Source: Synechococcus sp. MVIR-18-1
GTDB taxonomy: Bacteria > Cyanobacteriota > Cyanobacteriia > PCC-6307 > Cyanobiaceae
Reading direction: 5' to 3'
NCBI RefSeq assembly: GCF_014279835.1
Contig: NZ_CP047942.1
Span: 2,232,001 to 2,296,000, forward strand
Length of the DNA: 64,000 bases
Positions 48,489 through 56,407 of this stretch are shown here, in pieces. The translations under genes and the position numbers were made by a program. Numbering within the stretch: position 1 is the first letter of the stretch; every line of letters starts with the position of its first letter. The notes below the pieces were generated by a model. It was not told the DNA's origin. It saw nothing but the letters and a program-made list of their open reading frames with translations, and ran no database searches.

Positions 48489-49103
48489 ATGACTTCCATC
48501 AAAACCATCGCTGCTGCTTCCCTCGCCGCTGGACTCTCCCTTCTCTCTGTCTCAGGCAATGCCGCCCAAGCCAACCCGTTCAATACCTTCGGAGATGCCG
48601 GTGGCTGTGATTCCCTATCAGCCGGTGCATTCGAACCAGGCTTTGGTGGTGGTTTCGTATCAGGTCGCGATTGCGGAGATCACCGCGAGTGGGCCTCTGA
48701 TGAGGCCCGCCGCGACCGCCGGCACTCCACACAGTCCCAACTCATCGGACTAGGCGGTGGGCTCATCGGTCACATCATCAACAACAGCCAACAGAGGCAG
48801 CAACACCAACCTGTACGCCCTTCCAATGACCTAGCCCTCATCCAGCAGCAGCAAGAAATCGAGCTGCTCAAAATGAAACTTCAGCTGCAGCAACAGCAGA
48901 GCAACAACGGCTATCGCACCGTGAGCAATACCTATCCACCCGCTGTTCAGCCCGTCTATCGCCAAGCCGGCTACGGACACATACAGCAAACCTCCTATCA
49001 GCGAACTGCTTATCCACAGCCTGTCTATCAACAGCCCGCTTCCCAACGCCCTAACTACCAACAGCCTGCTTACCAGCAGCCACAACCTCGCTTTCACTAC
49101 TGA
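48489..49103 (+). CDS. Secreted Gln/Tyr/Pro-rich protein, array copy 1
   Basis: A 204-residue protein of unknown function. A signal peptide (IKTIAAASLAAGLSLLSVSGNAAQA, cleavage likely after residue 28) is followed by a Gly-rich region with two cysteines (C40, C62), then LIGLGGGLIGHIINN (a glycine-zipper-like stretch), a Gln-rich coiled coil (LALIQQQQEIELLKMKLQLQQQQ), and a C-terminal Tyr/Gln/Pro region built from VYQQPASQRPNYQQPAYQQP-like repeats. The Tyr/Gln-rich tail resembles adhesive or amyloid-prone proteins, by composition only. The in-frame TTG upstream is out of a sensible leader, so the ATG at 48489 is used. Promoter carries a CRP-type site. Confidence 0.85.
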   Translation: MTSIKTIAAASLAAGLSLLSVSGNAAQANPFNTFGDAGGCDSLSAGAFEPGFGGGFVSGRDCGDHREWASDEARRDRRHSTQSQLIGLGGGLIGHIINNSQQRQQHQPVRPSNDLALIQQQQEIELLKMKLQLQQQQSNNGYRTVSNTYPPAVQPVYRQAGYGHIQQTSYQRTAYPQPVYQQPASQRPNYQQPAYQQPQPRFHY

Positions 49104-49244
49104 TCTCTGCAATAAGTCACTGCCCCCCCCCCCGCCATCAGCGGTAGGGGGTTGGGTTATTGCTGATCTCAACCACTGAATTCAAGGCGTTCTTTTGAGC
49201 TTTTTGGAGATACACCTGCTGCGCTGCAGTGCTTTATGCGGCCC

Positions 49245-49260
49245 TGTGACCAAGATCACA
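49245..49260 (+). promoter_or_regulatory. CRP-type palindrome, array copy 2
   Basis: TGTGACCAAGATCACA, flanked by AACACC as in copy 1. The following leader carries the GCCATTG variant. Confidence 0.72.
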
Positions 49261-49358
49261 ACACCGCTTGATCCAGCTCATCACCTCAGCCATTGATTCG
49301 AAAGATGGTGTGTTCATCGGGGGAAACGACACCCCCAACACTCACACCTCTTTCACCG

Positions 49359-49973
49359 ATGACTTCCATCAAAACCATCGCTGCTGCTTCCCTCGCCGCT
49401 GGACTCTCCCTTCTCTCTGTCTCAGGCAATGCCGCCCAAGCCAACCCGTTCAATACCTTCGGAGATGCCGGTGGCTGTGATTCCCTATCAGCCGGTGCAT
49501 TCGAACCAGGCTTTGGTGGTGGTTTCGTATCAGGTCGCGATTGCGGAGATCCCCGCGAGTGGGCCTCTGATGAGGCCCGCCGCGACCGCCGGCACTCCAC
49601 ACAGTCCCAACTCATCGGACTAGGCGGTGGGCTCATCGGTCACATCATCAACAACAGCCAACAGAGGCAGCAACACCAACCTGTACGCCCTTCCAATGAC
49701 CTAGCCCTCATCCAGCAGCAGCAAGAAATCGAGCTGCTCAAAATGAAACTTCAGCTGCAGCAACAGCAGAGCAACAACGGCTATCGCACCGTGAGCAATA
49801 CCTATCCACCCGCTGTTCAGCCCGTCTATCGCCAAGCCGGCTACGGACACATACAGCAAACCTCCTATCAGCGAACTGCTTATCCACAGCCTGTCTATCA
49901 ACAGCCCGCTTCCCAACGCCCTAACTACCAACAGCCTGCTTACCAGCAGCCACAACCTCGCTTTCACTACTGA
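49359..49973 (+). CDS. Secreted Gln/Tyr/Pro-rich protein, array copy 2
   Basis: Identical to copy 1 by eye except for one codon: residue 65 is Pro instead of His (GDPREW versus GDHREW). The change lies three residues after C62. All other segments (signal peptide, glycine-zipper-like stretch, Gln-rich coiled coil, YQQP tail) are the same. Its leader has a second private base change. It is the only copy with a protein-level difference. Confidence 0.85.
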   Translation: MTSIKTIAAASLAAGLSLLSVSGNAAQANPFNTFGDAGGCDSLSAGAFEPGFGGGFVSGRDCGDPREWASDEARRDRRHSTQSQLIGLGGGLIGHIINNSQQRQQHQPVRPSNDLALIQQQQEIELLKMKLQLQQQQSNNGYRTVSNTYPPAVQPVYRQAGYGHIQQTSYQRTAYPQPVYQQPASQRPNYQQPAYQQPQPRFHY

Positions 49974-50114
49974 TCTCTGCAATAAGTCACTGCCCCACCC
50001 CCCGCCATCAGCGGTAGGGGGTTGGGTTATTGCTGATCTCAACCACTGAATTCAAGGCGTTCTTTTGAGCTTTTTGGAGATACACCTGCTGCGCTGCAGT
50101 GCTTTATGCGGCCC

Positions 50115-50130
50115 TGTGACCAAGATCACA
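50115..50130 (+). promoter_or_regulatory. CRP-type palindrome, array copy 3
   Basis: TGTGACCAAGATCACA, flanked on the 3' side by GCACC. This G is shared with copies 4 and 5 and with the RTX-like gene's site. Confidence 0.72.
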
Positions 50131-50228
50131 GCACCGCTTGATCCAGCTCATCACCTCAGCCGTTGATTCGAAAGATGGTGTGTTCATCGGGGGAAACGAC
50201 ACCCCCAACACTCACACCTCTTTCACCG

Positions 50229-50843
50229 ATGACTTCCATCAAAACCATCGCTGCTGCTTCCCTCGCCGCTGGACTCTCCCTTCTCTCTGTCTCAGGCAAT
50301 GCCGCCCAAGCCAACCCGTTCAATACCTTCGGAGATGCCGGTGGCTGTGATTCCCTATCAGCCGGTGCATTCGAACCAGGCTTTGGTGGTGGTTTCGTAT
50401 CAGGTCGCGATTGCGGAGATCACCGCGAGTGGGCCTCTGATGAGGCCCGCCGCGACCGCCGGCACTCCACACAGTCCCAACTCATCGGACTAGGCGGTGG
50501 GCTCATCGGTCACATCATCAACAACAGCCAACAGAGGCAGCAACACCAACCTGTACGCCCTTCCAATGACCTAGCCCTCATCCAGCAGCAGCAAGAAATC
50601 GAGCTGCTCAAAATGAAACTTCAGCTGCAGCAACAGCAGAGCAACAACGGCTATCGCACCGTGAGCAATACCTATCCACCCGCTGTTCAGCCCGTCTATC
50701 GCCAAGCCGGCTACGGACACATACAGCAAACCTCCTATCAGCGAACTGCTTATCCACAGCCTGTCTATCAACAGCCCGCTTCCCAACGCCCTAACTACCA
50801 ACAGCCTGCTTACCAGCAGCCACAACCTCGCTTTCACTACTGA
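50229..50843 (+). CDS. Secreted Gln/Tyr/Pro-rich protein, array copy 3
   Basis: Protein identical to copy 1. Copies 3, 4 and 5 agree with each other at all variable positions I could find, which suggests they are the most recent duplicates or that gene conversion keeps them alike. The ATG at 50229 has the same spacing to its CRP-type site. Confidence 0.85.
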   Translation: MTSIKTIAAASLAAGLSLLSVSGNAAQANPFNTFGDAGGCDSLSAGAFEPGFGGGFVSGRDCGDHREWASDEARRDRRHSTQSQLIGLGGGLIGHIINNSQQRQQHQPVRPSNDLALIQQQQEIELLKMKLQLQQQQSNNGYRTVSNTYPPAVQPVYRQAGYGHIQQTSYQRTAYPQPVYQQPASQRPNYQQPAYQQPQPRFHY

Positions 50844-50984
50844 TCTCTGCAATAAGTCACTGCCCCACCCCCCGCCATCAGCGGTAGGGGGTTGGGTTAT
50901 TGCTGATCTCAACCACTGAATTCAAGGCGTTCTTTTGAGCTTTTTGGAGATACACCTGCTGCGCTGCAGTGCTTTATGCGGCCC

Positions 50985-51000
50985 TGTGACCAAGATCACA
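50985..51000 (+). promoter_or_regulatory. CRP-type palindrome, array copy 4
   Basis: TGTGACCAAGATCACA with 3' flank GCACC, identical to copies 3 and 5. Confidence 0.72.
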
Positions 51001-51098
51001 GCACCGCTTGATCCAGCTCATCACCTCAGCCGTTGATTCGAAAGATGGTGTGTTCATCGGGGGAAACGACACCCCCAACACTCACACCTCTTTCACCG

Positions 51099-51713
51099 AT
51101 GACTTCCATCAAAACCATCGCTGCTGCTTCCCTCGCCGCTGGACTCTCCCTTCTCTCTGTCTCAGGCAATGCCGCCCAAGCCAACCCGTTCAATACCTTC
51201 GGAGATGCCGGTGGCTGTGATTCCCTATCAGCCGGTGCATTCGAACCAGGCTTTGGTGGTGGTTTCGTATCAGGTCGCGATTGCGGAGATCACCGCGAGT
51301 GGGCCTCTGATGAGGCCCGCCGCGACCGCCGGCACTCCACACAGTCCCAACTCATCGGACTAGGCGGTGGGCTCATCGGTCACATCATCAACAACAGCCA
51401 ACAGAGGCAGCAACACCAACCTGTACGCCCTTCCAATGACCTAGCCCTCATCCAGCAGCAGCAAGAAATCGAGCTGCTCAAAATGAAACTTCAGCTGCAG
51501 CAACAGCAGAGCAACAACGGCTATCGCACCGTGAGCAATACCTATCCACCCGCTGTTCAGCCCGTCTATCGCCAAGCCGGCTACGGACACATACAGCAAA
51601 CCTCCTATCAGCGAACTGCTTATCCACAGCCTGTCTATCAACAGCCCGCTTCCCAACGCCCTAACTACCAACAGCCTGCTTACCAGCAGCCACAACCTCG
51701 CTTTCACTACTGA
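51099..51713 (+). CDS. Secreted Gln/Tyr/Pro-rich protein, array copy 4
   Basis: Protein identical to copies 1, 3 and 5. After the stop, the intergenic DNA carries the C-run (TGCCCCACCCCCCGCC) and a matching G-run that can form a hairpin, as in copies 2 and 3. Only copy 1 has an unbroken C-run there. Confidence 0.85.
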   Translation: MTSIKTIAAASLAAGLSLLSVSGNAAQANPFNTFGDAGGCDSLSAGAFEPGFGGGFVSGRDCGDHREWASDEARRDRRHSTQSQLIGLGGGLIGHIINNSQQRQQHQPVRPSNDLALIQQQQEIELLKMKLQLQQQQSNNGYRTVSNTYPPAVQPVYRQAGYGHIQQTSYQRTAYPQPVYQQPASQRPNYQQPAYQQPQPRFHY

Positions 51714-51854
51714 TCTCTGCAATAAGTCACTGCCCCACCCCCCGCCATCAGCGGTAGGGGGTTGGGTTATTGCTGATCTCAACCACTGAATTCAAGGCGT
51801 TCTTTTGAGCTTTTTGGAGATACACCTGCTGCGCTGCAGTGCTTTATGCGGCCC

Positions 51855-51870
51855 TGTGACCAAGATCACA
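51855..51870 (+). promoter_or_regulatory. CRP-type palindrome, array copy 5
   Basis: TGTGACCAAGATCACA with 3' flank GCACC. It is the last palindrome; none precedes the next gene at 52722. Confidence 0.72.
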
Positions 51871-51968
51871 GCACCGCTTGATCCAGCTCATCACCTCAGC
51901 CGTTGATTCGAAAGATGGTGTGTTCATCGGGGGAAACGACACCCCCAACACTCACACCTCTTTCACCG

Positions 51969-52583
51969 ATGACTTCCATCAAAACCATCGCTGCTGCTTC
52001 CCTCGCCGCTGGACTCTCCCTTCTCTCTGTCTCAGGCAATGCCGCCCAAGCCAACCCGTTCAATACCTTCGGAGATGCCGGTGGCTGTGATTCCCTATCA
52101 GCCGGTGCATTCGAACCAGGCTTTGGTGGTGGTTTCGTATCAGGTCGCGATTGCGGAGATCACCGCGAGTGGGCCTCTGATGAGGCCCGCCGCGACCGCC
52201 GGCACTCCACACAGTCCCAACTCATCGGACTAGGCGGTGGGCTCATCGGTCACATCATCAACAACAGCCAACAGAGGCAGCAACACCAACCTGTACGCCC
52301 TTCCAATGACCTAGCCCTCATCCAGCAGCAGCAAGAAATCGAGCTGCTCAAAATGAAACTTCAGCTGCAGCAACAGCAGAGCAACAACGGCTATCGCACC
52401 GTGAGCAATACCTATCCACCCGCTGTTCAGCCCGTCTATCGCCAAGCCGGCTACGGACACATACAGCAAACCTCCTATCAGCGAACTGCTTATCCACAGC
52501 CTGTCTATCAACAGCCCGCTTCCCAACGCCCTAACTACCAACAGCCTGCTTACCAGCAGCCACAACCTCGCTTTCACTACTGA
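51969..52583 (+). CDS. Secreted Gln/Tyr/Pro-rich protein, array copy 5
   Basis: Protein identical to copies 1, 3 and 4. Repeat identity ends about 9 nt after the stop (TGATCTCTGCA then diverges), so this copy lacks the C-run/G-run hairpin of the others. The unit boundary here marks the right edge of the amplification. Confidence 0.85.
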   Translation: MTSIKTIAAASLAAGLSLLSVSGNAAQANPFNTFGDAGGCDSLSAGAFEPGFGGGFVSGRDCGDHREWASDEARRDRRHSTQSQLIGLGGGLIGHIINNSQQRQQHQPVRPSNDLALIQQQQEIELLKMKLQLQQQQSNNGYRTVSNTYPPAVQPVYRQAGYGHIQQTSYQRTAYPQPVYQQPASQRPNYQQPAYQQPQPRFHY

Positions 52584-52721
52584 TCTCTGCAGGATGCTGG
52601 GAGGTTCTTGCTTGATTACTTCGGATGATCATGCTGACAAAACAAGGGCTTTGGCATCACTATGGAAACTGAAAATCTGAGAAATCTAGCCAACATTCCA
52701 AAAAGGATAAAATTTGATCTA

Positions 52722-53279
52722 ATGACTTCAACAAAAGGACTTACCTTGTTCACGGCGAGCCTTGTCTTAGGCATCAGCATCACTGGACTTGCTGCCCATG
52801 CTCAGATTCCATACGAGCTTCAACAACAGCAGAATCAGCTGGAAATCGATCGCCTGAGGCGACAGCTGGACACCCCGAACATTGGTATCCCGCAAGGCGG
52901 GATACCAACCAAAGCAACACCTCGGAGCTTTAGCTCAATCGACGCACGCTCCATTCAGCGAAGTGTCAACCTCGCCCGAGATATAGCCATCAGAATCAAT
53001 GGAGGATTAAGTCAATATCGACCTGCAGGATGCATGTTTAAGGGCAGCGATCAGAACCCTTGCATCGCCCAAAGCGGCCCCCAAGGCATTCTGTTCGAAA
53101 TCCCAGGAGGCCCTCCTGGATGGGAGGAAGCCAGAGTGCTCCCAAGAATTATGACCGTCCTGCTTATCTCTCCAGACGGAAGAGCATTGCTGCAAACGAT
53201 CTCAAACATCGCTCTCCCGGTTCAACAACCAAATCCAAATGGCTACCCCTATCAACAAGGAATTCATCCACAACGCTAA
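52722..53279 (+). CDS. Secreted protein probably related to the tandem array family
   Basis: A 185-residue protein starting at the ATG at 52722 with a signal peptide (LTLFTASLVLGISITGLAAHA). It shares a layout with the array proteins: MTS-K start, signal peptide, Gln-rich coiled coil (ELQQQQNQLEIDRLRRQLD), and Pro/Gln/Tyr-rich end (NPNGYPYQQGIHPQR), but the central part is different (RSFSSIDARSIQRSVNLARDIAIRINGGLSQYRPAGCMF). It has no CRP-type palindrome. Upstream, AAAAAGGATAAA gives a plausible ribosome-binding site. Relation to the array family is inferred from layout, since direct residue identity is low. Confidence 0.75.
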   Translation: MTSTKGLTLFTASLVLGISITGLAAHAQIPYELQQQQNQLEIDRLRRQLDTPNIGIPQGGIPTKATPRSFSSIDARSIQRSVNLARDIAIRINGGLSQYRPAGCMFKGSDQNPCIAQSGPQGILFEIPGGPPGWEEARVLPRIMTVLLISPDGRALLQTISNIALPVQQPNPNGYPYQQGIHPQR

Positions 53280-53441
53280 ATCACTTTTTCAGAAGTGATC
53301 TCATCTCTCTTCTTAACAGCATCGAGACAAAACCTTCAATGATCAGAACCTCTAGCTATCTCTAACATTTTGCCCTATAAATTCCCTTGAGTAAGGCTCA
53401 ACCCAATCCATATATTATTCAATCATTCACAGAGTTATGAT

Positions 53442-53469
53442 GCAGTGCCTGAATCGGAGGTGGCACTGC
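53442..53469. repeat. Perfect inverted repeat near the gatB 3' end
   Basis: GCAGTGCC at 53442-53449 and GGCACTGC at 53462-53469, 12 bp apart, lie 10 bp beyond the gatB stop. No T-run follows on the minus strand, so it may be a weak terminator or mRNA-stabilising hairpin. The rest of 53280-53441 shows nothing I can name. Confidence 0.6.
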
Positions 53470-53478
53470 TCCTAAAAA

Positions 53479-54963
53479 TCAGCCTTTGAGCTTTTGACTG
53501 AGAATCTGATTGGCCAATTTGGGATCAGCCTTGCCGCCGGTTTTCTTCATCAGCTGACCAACAAAGAAGCCTTGCAGTTTGTTCTTTCCGCCCCGAAAGG
53601 CTTCCACCTCATCAGGGTGGGCGGCAAGAAGCTCTTCCACGATCGCGGTAATCGCCGCGGGATCACTAATCATTCCCAGTCCACGTTCCTCCACAATCGC
53701 CTTGGGGGAACCACCCTTCTCAAGAAGCTCGGGGAGAATCTCCTTGGCGATCTTGCCGCTGATCTTGCCGCCATCGATCAGCTTGATCATCTCTGCAAGC
53801 TGTTCAGGACGGAAAGCCAATTCAACGAAATTCAGGCGATTGCTATTCACATAGGCGGCAATATCACCGGTAATCCAATTCGCCGACAGCTTGGGGTCCG
53901 CACCGCCTGCCACCACGGTTTCGAAATACTGCGCCATCGAACGTTCGTCGGTCAGCACACGCGCGTCGTACTGAGATAGCCCAAGGGCATCGGCATAACG
54001 ATGCCGCTTGGCCGATGGAAGCTCAGGAAGTTCACTCCTCCAGGCTTCGCGCTGATCCGCACTCACCTCAATCGGGCCAAGATCAGGATCAGGGAAATAG
54101 CGGTAATCACTCGCTCCCTCCTTGCTGCGCATGCTCTTGGTGAGCTGTTTGCTCTCATCCCAAAGGCGCGTTTCCTGAACAATCGGTTCACCACCCTCAT
54201 AGGCCTTGATCTGACGCTGAATCTCGTATTCGCAAGCCTTCTGGATCGCCGAAAACGAGTTCATGTTCTTGATCTCCACCTTCGTGCCGAAGGGTGCATC
54301 GGGGCCCCGTCGCACGGAGATATTGACGTCACAGCGCAGGGAGCCCTCCTGCATATTTCCATCACTCACTCCGATGTAGCGCATGATCCTGCGGATCTCA
54401 GATGCGTATTCCGCCGCTTCCCGGCCGTTGCGCAAATCGGGCTTGCTCACGATCTCGGCTAGGGCTACACCCGCTCGGTTGTAGTCGACCAGCGAATGCG
54501 TAGAGCCCGCCAGGCGATCGCTTCCGGCATGAACCAACTTGCCTGCATCTTCCTCCATATGCAGGCGCTCGATTCCGATCTTTTTCAGGTAGGTGTCTTT
54601 GCCTTTCTCAGCAACCTCCACCTCGATCCAACCCTCTTCTGCAATGGGCTGATCGAATTGAGTGATTTGATAATTTTTCGGCAAGTCTGGATAAAAATAT
54701 TGCTTGCGATCAAATTTGCAGTGCTCAGCAATGTTCAGGTTCAGTCCCATCGCGGCCTTAACGGCGTACTCGAGCACTTTTCGATTCAAAACCGGAAGCG
54801 TGCCCGGCAAGCCGCACACCACTGGGTCGATGTGAGTGTTGGGGTCATCCCCGTAGGCAGTAGATGCCGAAGTAAAAATTTTGCTGTTGGTGCCCAACTG
54901 CACATGGGTCTCAAGACCAATCACGGCCTCCCAAGGCAAAAGGGTTGCTACAGGGTTGGCCAT
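53479..54963 (-). CDS. gatB: Aspartyl/glutamyl-tRNA amidotransferase subunit B
   Basis: The 494-residue tRNA-binding and kinase subunit of GatCAB, which converts mischarged Glu-tRNA-Gln and Asp-tRNA-Asn. The signature WEAVIGLETHVQLGTNSKIF, VCGLPGTLPVLN, KFDRKQYFYPDLPKNYQITQFDQPI, RLHMEEDAGKLVH, DYNRAGVALAEIVS, GSLRCDVNISVR, and YRYFPDPDLGPI are all present. The C-terminal YqeY-like domain ends VGQLMKKTGGKADPKLANQILSQKLKG. ATG at 54963. Confidence 0.98.
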   Translation of the reverse strand: MANPVATLLPWEAVIGLETHVQLGTNSKIFTSASTAYGDDPNTHIDPVVCGLPGTLPVLNRKVLEYAVKAAMGLNLNIAEHCKFDRKQYFYPDLPKNYQITQFDQPIAEEGWIEVEVAEKGKDTYLKKIGIERLHMEEDAGKLVHAGSDRLAGSTHSLVDYNRAGVALAEIVSKPDLRNGREAAEYASEIRRIMRYIGVSDGNMQEGSLRCDVNISVRRGPDAPFGTKVEIKNMNSFSAIQKACEYEIQRQIKAYEGGEPIVQETRLWDESKQLTKSMRSKEGASDYRYFPDPDLGPIEVSADQREAWRSELPELPSAKRHRYADALGLSQYDARVLTDERSMAQYFETVVAGGADPKLSANWITGDIAAYVNSNRLNFVELAFRPEQLAEMIKLIDGGKISGKIAKEILPELLEKGGSPKAIVEERGLGMISDPAAITAIVEELLAAHPDEVEAFRGGKNKLQGFFVGQLMKKTGGKADPKLANQILSQKLKG

Positions 54964-55280
54964 CTGCCGTAAGAGCCTTCGTATCGGCCAATTCTATGAA
55001 ACAGGGGCTGCGGATAAGCTAGTTTCCTTCGCATGCGACCAACACAACTTTTTTAGAGGTGATTGCACCAGCATCAAAACAGACAAAGCTTTACAAAATA
55101 TCCTGCCACGATTGATCAAAAAACTACAAATATAGTTTCTAATGCTTTGCAGAGACGATTGGCCAAGTCCAGAAAAGCCAAAAACAACCCAACGCACGCA
55201 AGAAAATCACTTAGCCAAAGAAACAGGGTTACTACTCAAGCAATAAGAAAATACCACTAGGCCGTCAGAAGCAAGATTAA
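54964..55280. other. 317-bp gene-free stretch between gatB and the cyclic-nucleotide/methylglyoxal synthase gene
   Basis: A/T-rich with several short open frames, none with a plausible start, ribosome-binding site or conserved-looking protein. No tRNA cloverleaf or terminator was seen. It should hold the gatB promoter. Confidence 0.6.
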
Positions 55281-56225
55281 TTATGCATCTCCTTTCAAAA
55301 CTTTTTGCTGCTGATTGCGATACTTTTCCAACACCTGATTGCGTATATTGTTACGAGCGCCTTCTTTAATCAAATAAGTAAGGATTGCCTCTGCGGTACC
55401 AGGATTGGTCGCAAATGGGATTTGATAAACGTCACAAAGCCTTCCCAAAGCCTCAATATCAGCATGATGCGGATGAGCCGAAAGAGGATCCCTAAAGAAA
55501 ATAATTCCACACACATTATCGGTTGAAACCAAGGTGCCAATCGCTTGATCACCGCCCAAAGGGCCAGAAGCAACTTTTCTCCCAAGAACAAGTCCTGTCT
55601 CTTTATAGAGCATCATCCCAGTTGTACCAGTTGCTACCAGAGGGAATCGGCCGATAACATCAGAATGCTGCTTAACAAACTCTGCCAATGAGCTTTTCAT
55701 TTCATTGTGAGCAATCAAAGCGAGATATTTTCTATCGTCTTTAAAAAGAAGTCCTTGCTTCTGCTCTCTACGCTTGGAACCAATGGCATTAAAATAATTT
55801 CTAAACTTTAACGCAAAACCAGAGGCACTACGGATAAATTTTGCATAGTCTTCAAGGGTGAAAACAGCAACAACAGACGAATCGACTGCCTGTACAGTCG
55901 CAGAGCGAGCACCTTCATGCGAAAACATACTTTCGCCAAAGAAATCACCCACCTCGATTTCGCCAATCTGTATGCCTTCTACAAGCACACGCGCCTTGCC
56001 ACTAAGCATATACATCAAACAATCTGCAGGCTCCCCTTCCTCCATGACCGGCGAATCTATTTCAACCTTTTGGCAAGTTAAATAGTCCGAAAAAACTTGT
56101 ATCTCTTCGCCAGTGAAATACTCCTTCAGCTCACTATTGGCAATTAGAACTTCATAAACAAGAGATGGATTCATTTCATTGAAATTAATACCCTTCAACA
56201 TAGCGACAAGATCTATATACACCAC
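55281..56225 (-). CDS. Cyclic-nucleotide-binding domain fused to a methylglyoxal synthase domain
   Basis: A 314-residue two-domain protein. Residues ~35-145 are a cyclic-nucleotide-binding domain with the phosphate cassette FFGESMFSHEGARSATV (E98, R107, S108 match cAMP ligands). Residues ~163-290 match methylglyoxal synthase: IALVAHDHCK-like LALIAHNEMK (H173, K177 kept; the E. coli Asp20 position is Asn174), ATGTTG, SGPLGGDQ (catalytic Asp as D226), DPL, and PHHAD (H253 and D256 equal His98 and Asp101). So dihydroxyacetone phosphate to methylglyoxal activity, controlled by cAMP, is likely but unproven. The GTG at 56225 is used; the ATG at 56201 is an alternative. Confidence 0.85.
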   Translation of the reverse strand: MVYIDLVAMLKGINFNEMNPSLVYEVLIANSELKEYFTGEEIQVFSDYLTCQKVEIDSPVMEEGEPADCLMYMLSGKARVLVEGIQIGEIEVGDFFGESMFSHEGARSATVQAVDSSVVAVFTLEDYAKFIRSASGFALKFRNYFNAIGSKRREQKQGLLFKDDRKYLALIAHNEMKSSLAEFVKQHSDVIGRFPLVATGTTGMMLYKETGLVLGRKVASGPLGGDQAIGTLVSTDNVCGIIFFRDPLSAHPHHADIEALGRLCDVYQIPFATNPGTAEAILTYLIKEGARNNIRNQVLEKYRNQQQKVLKGDA

Positions 56226-56407
56226 TCTCCCTTGTCACGTCGAAGCGTCTGTTGCGATGTTCCGACTTCAAAGCCTCTCCAATCAGGTTGAACACTAGTC
56301 AGTGCTCTCACCAAATCATCGTTCAATCCACCCCAACCCCATCCCATTGATGAAAAAAACGTCATCCTGTTGAAGAAATTCGATCTTGTGAAGCTGCCGA
56401 ATCAACC

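Larger units (their letters stand above)
48373..52592 (+). repeat. Tandem array of 870-bp repeats, five gene copies
   Basis: The sequence from CCTGTGACCAAG at 48373 recurs exactly every 870 bp: four full units plus a fifth that stops just after its gene (about 740 bp). Each unit holds a CRP-type palindrome, leader hairpin, one gene for a secreted Gln/Tyr/Pro-rich protein and a C-run/G-run inverted repeat. By eye I found only four variable positions: A/G just after the palindrome, G/A in the leader (GCCGTTG versus GCCATTG), A/C in the gene at residue 65, and A/C in the C-run. No transposase, terminal inverted repeat or target duplication is visible, so unequal crossing-over is the likely origin. 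Confidence 0.95.

Noticed and set aside
48398-48610. Open frame across the leader of each array copy (protein-like MIQLITSAVDSKDGVF), with a counterpart before the RTX-like gene
   Set aside because: The leaders are alike as DNA because they are duplicates; the frame runs out of register with the real gene, starts at a TTG without a ribosome-binding site, and the shared hairpin explains the conservation better.
48831-49172. 113-codon antisense open frames repeated in the array (also at 49701, 50571, 51441)
   Set aside because: They are the complement of the Gln-rich coding sequence, whose skewed codon use leaves the opposite strand open; repetition only reflects the array.
48373-52592. CRISPR array or mobile element as explanation of the 870-bp repeats
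   Set aside because: The units are whole genes with promoters, there are no short repeats with spacers, and no transposase or terminal inverted repeats.
54994-55197. 67-codon minus-strand frame in the gatB-downstream gap
   Set aside because: Low-quality composition, no start context, and it lies in a 317-bp gap without other gene signs.
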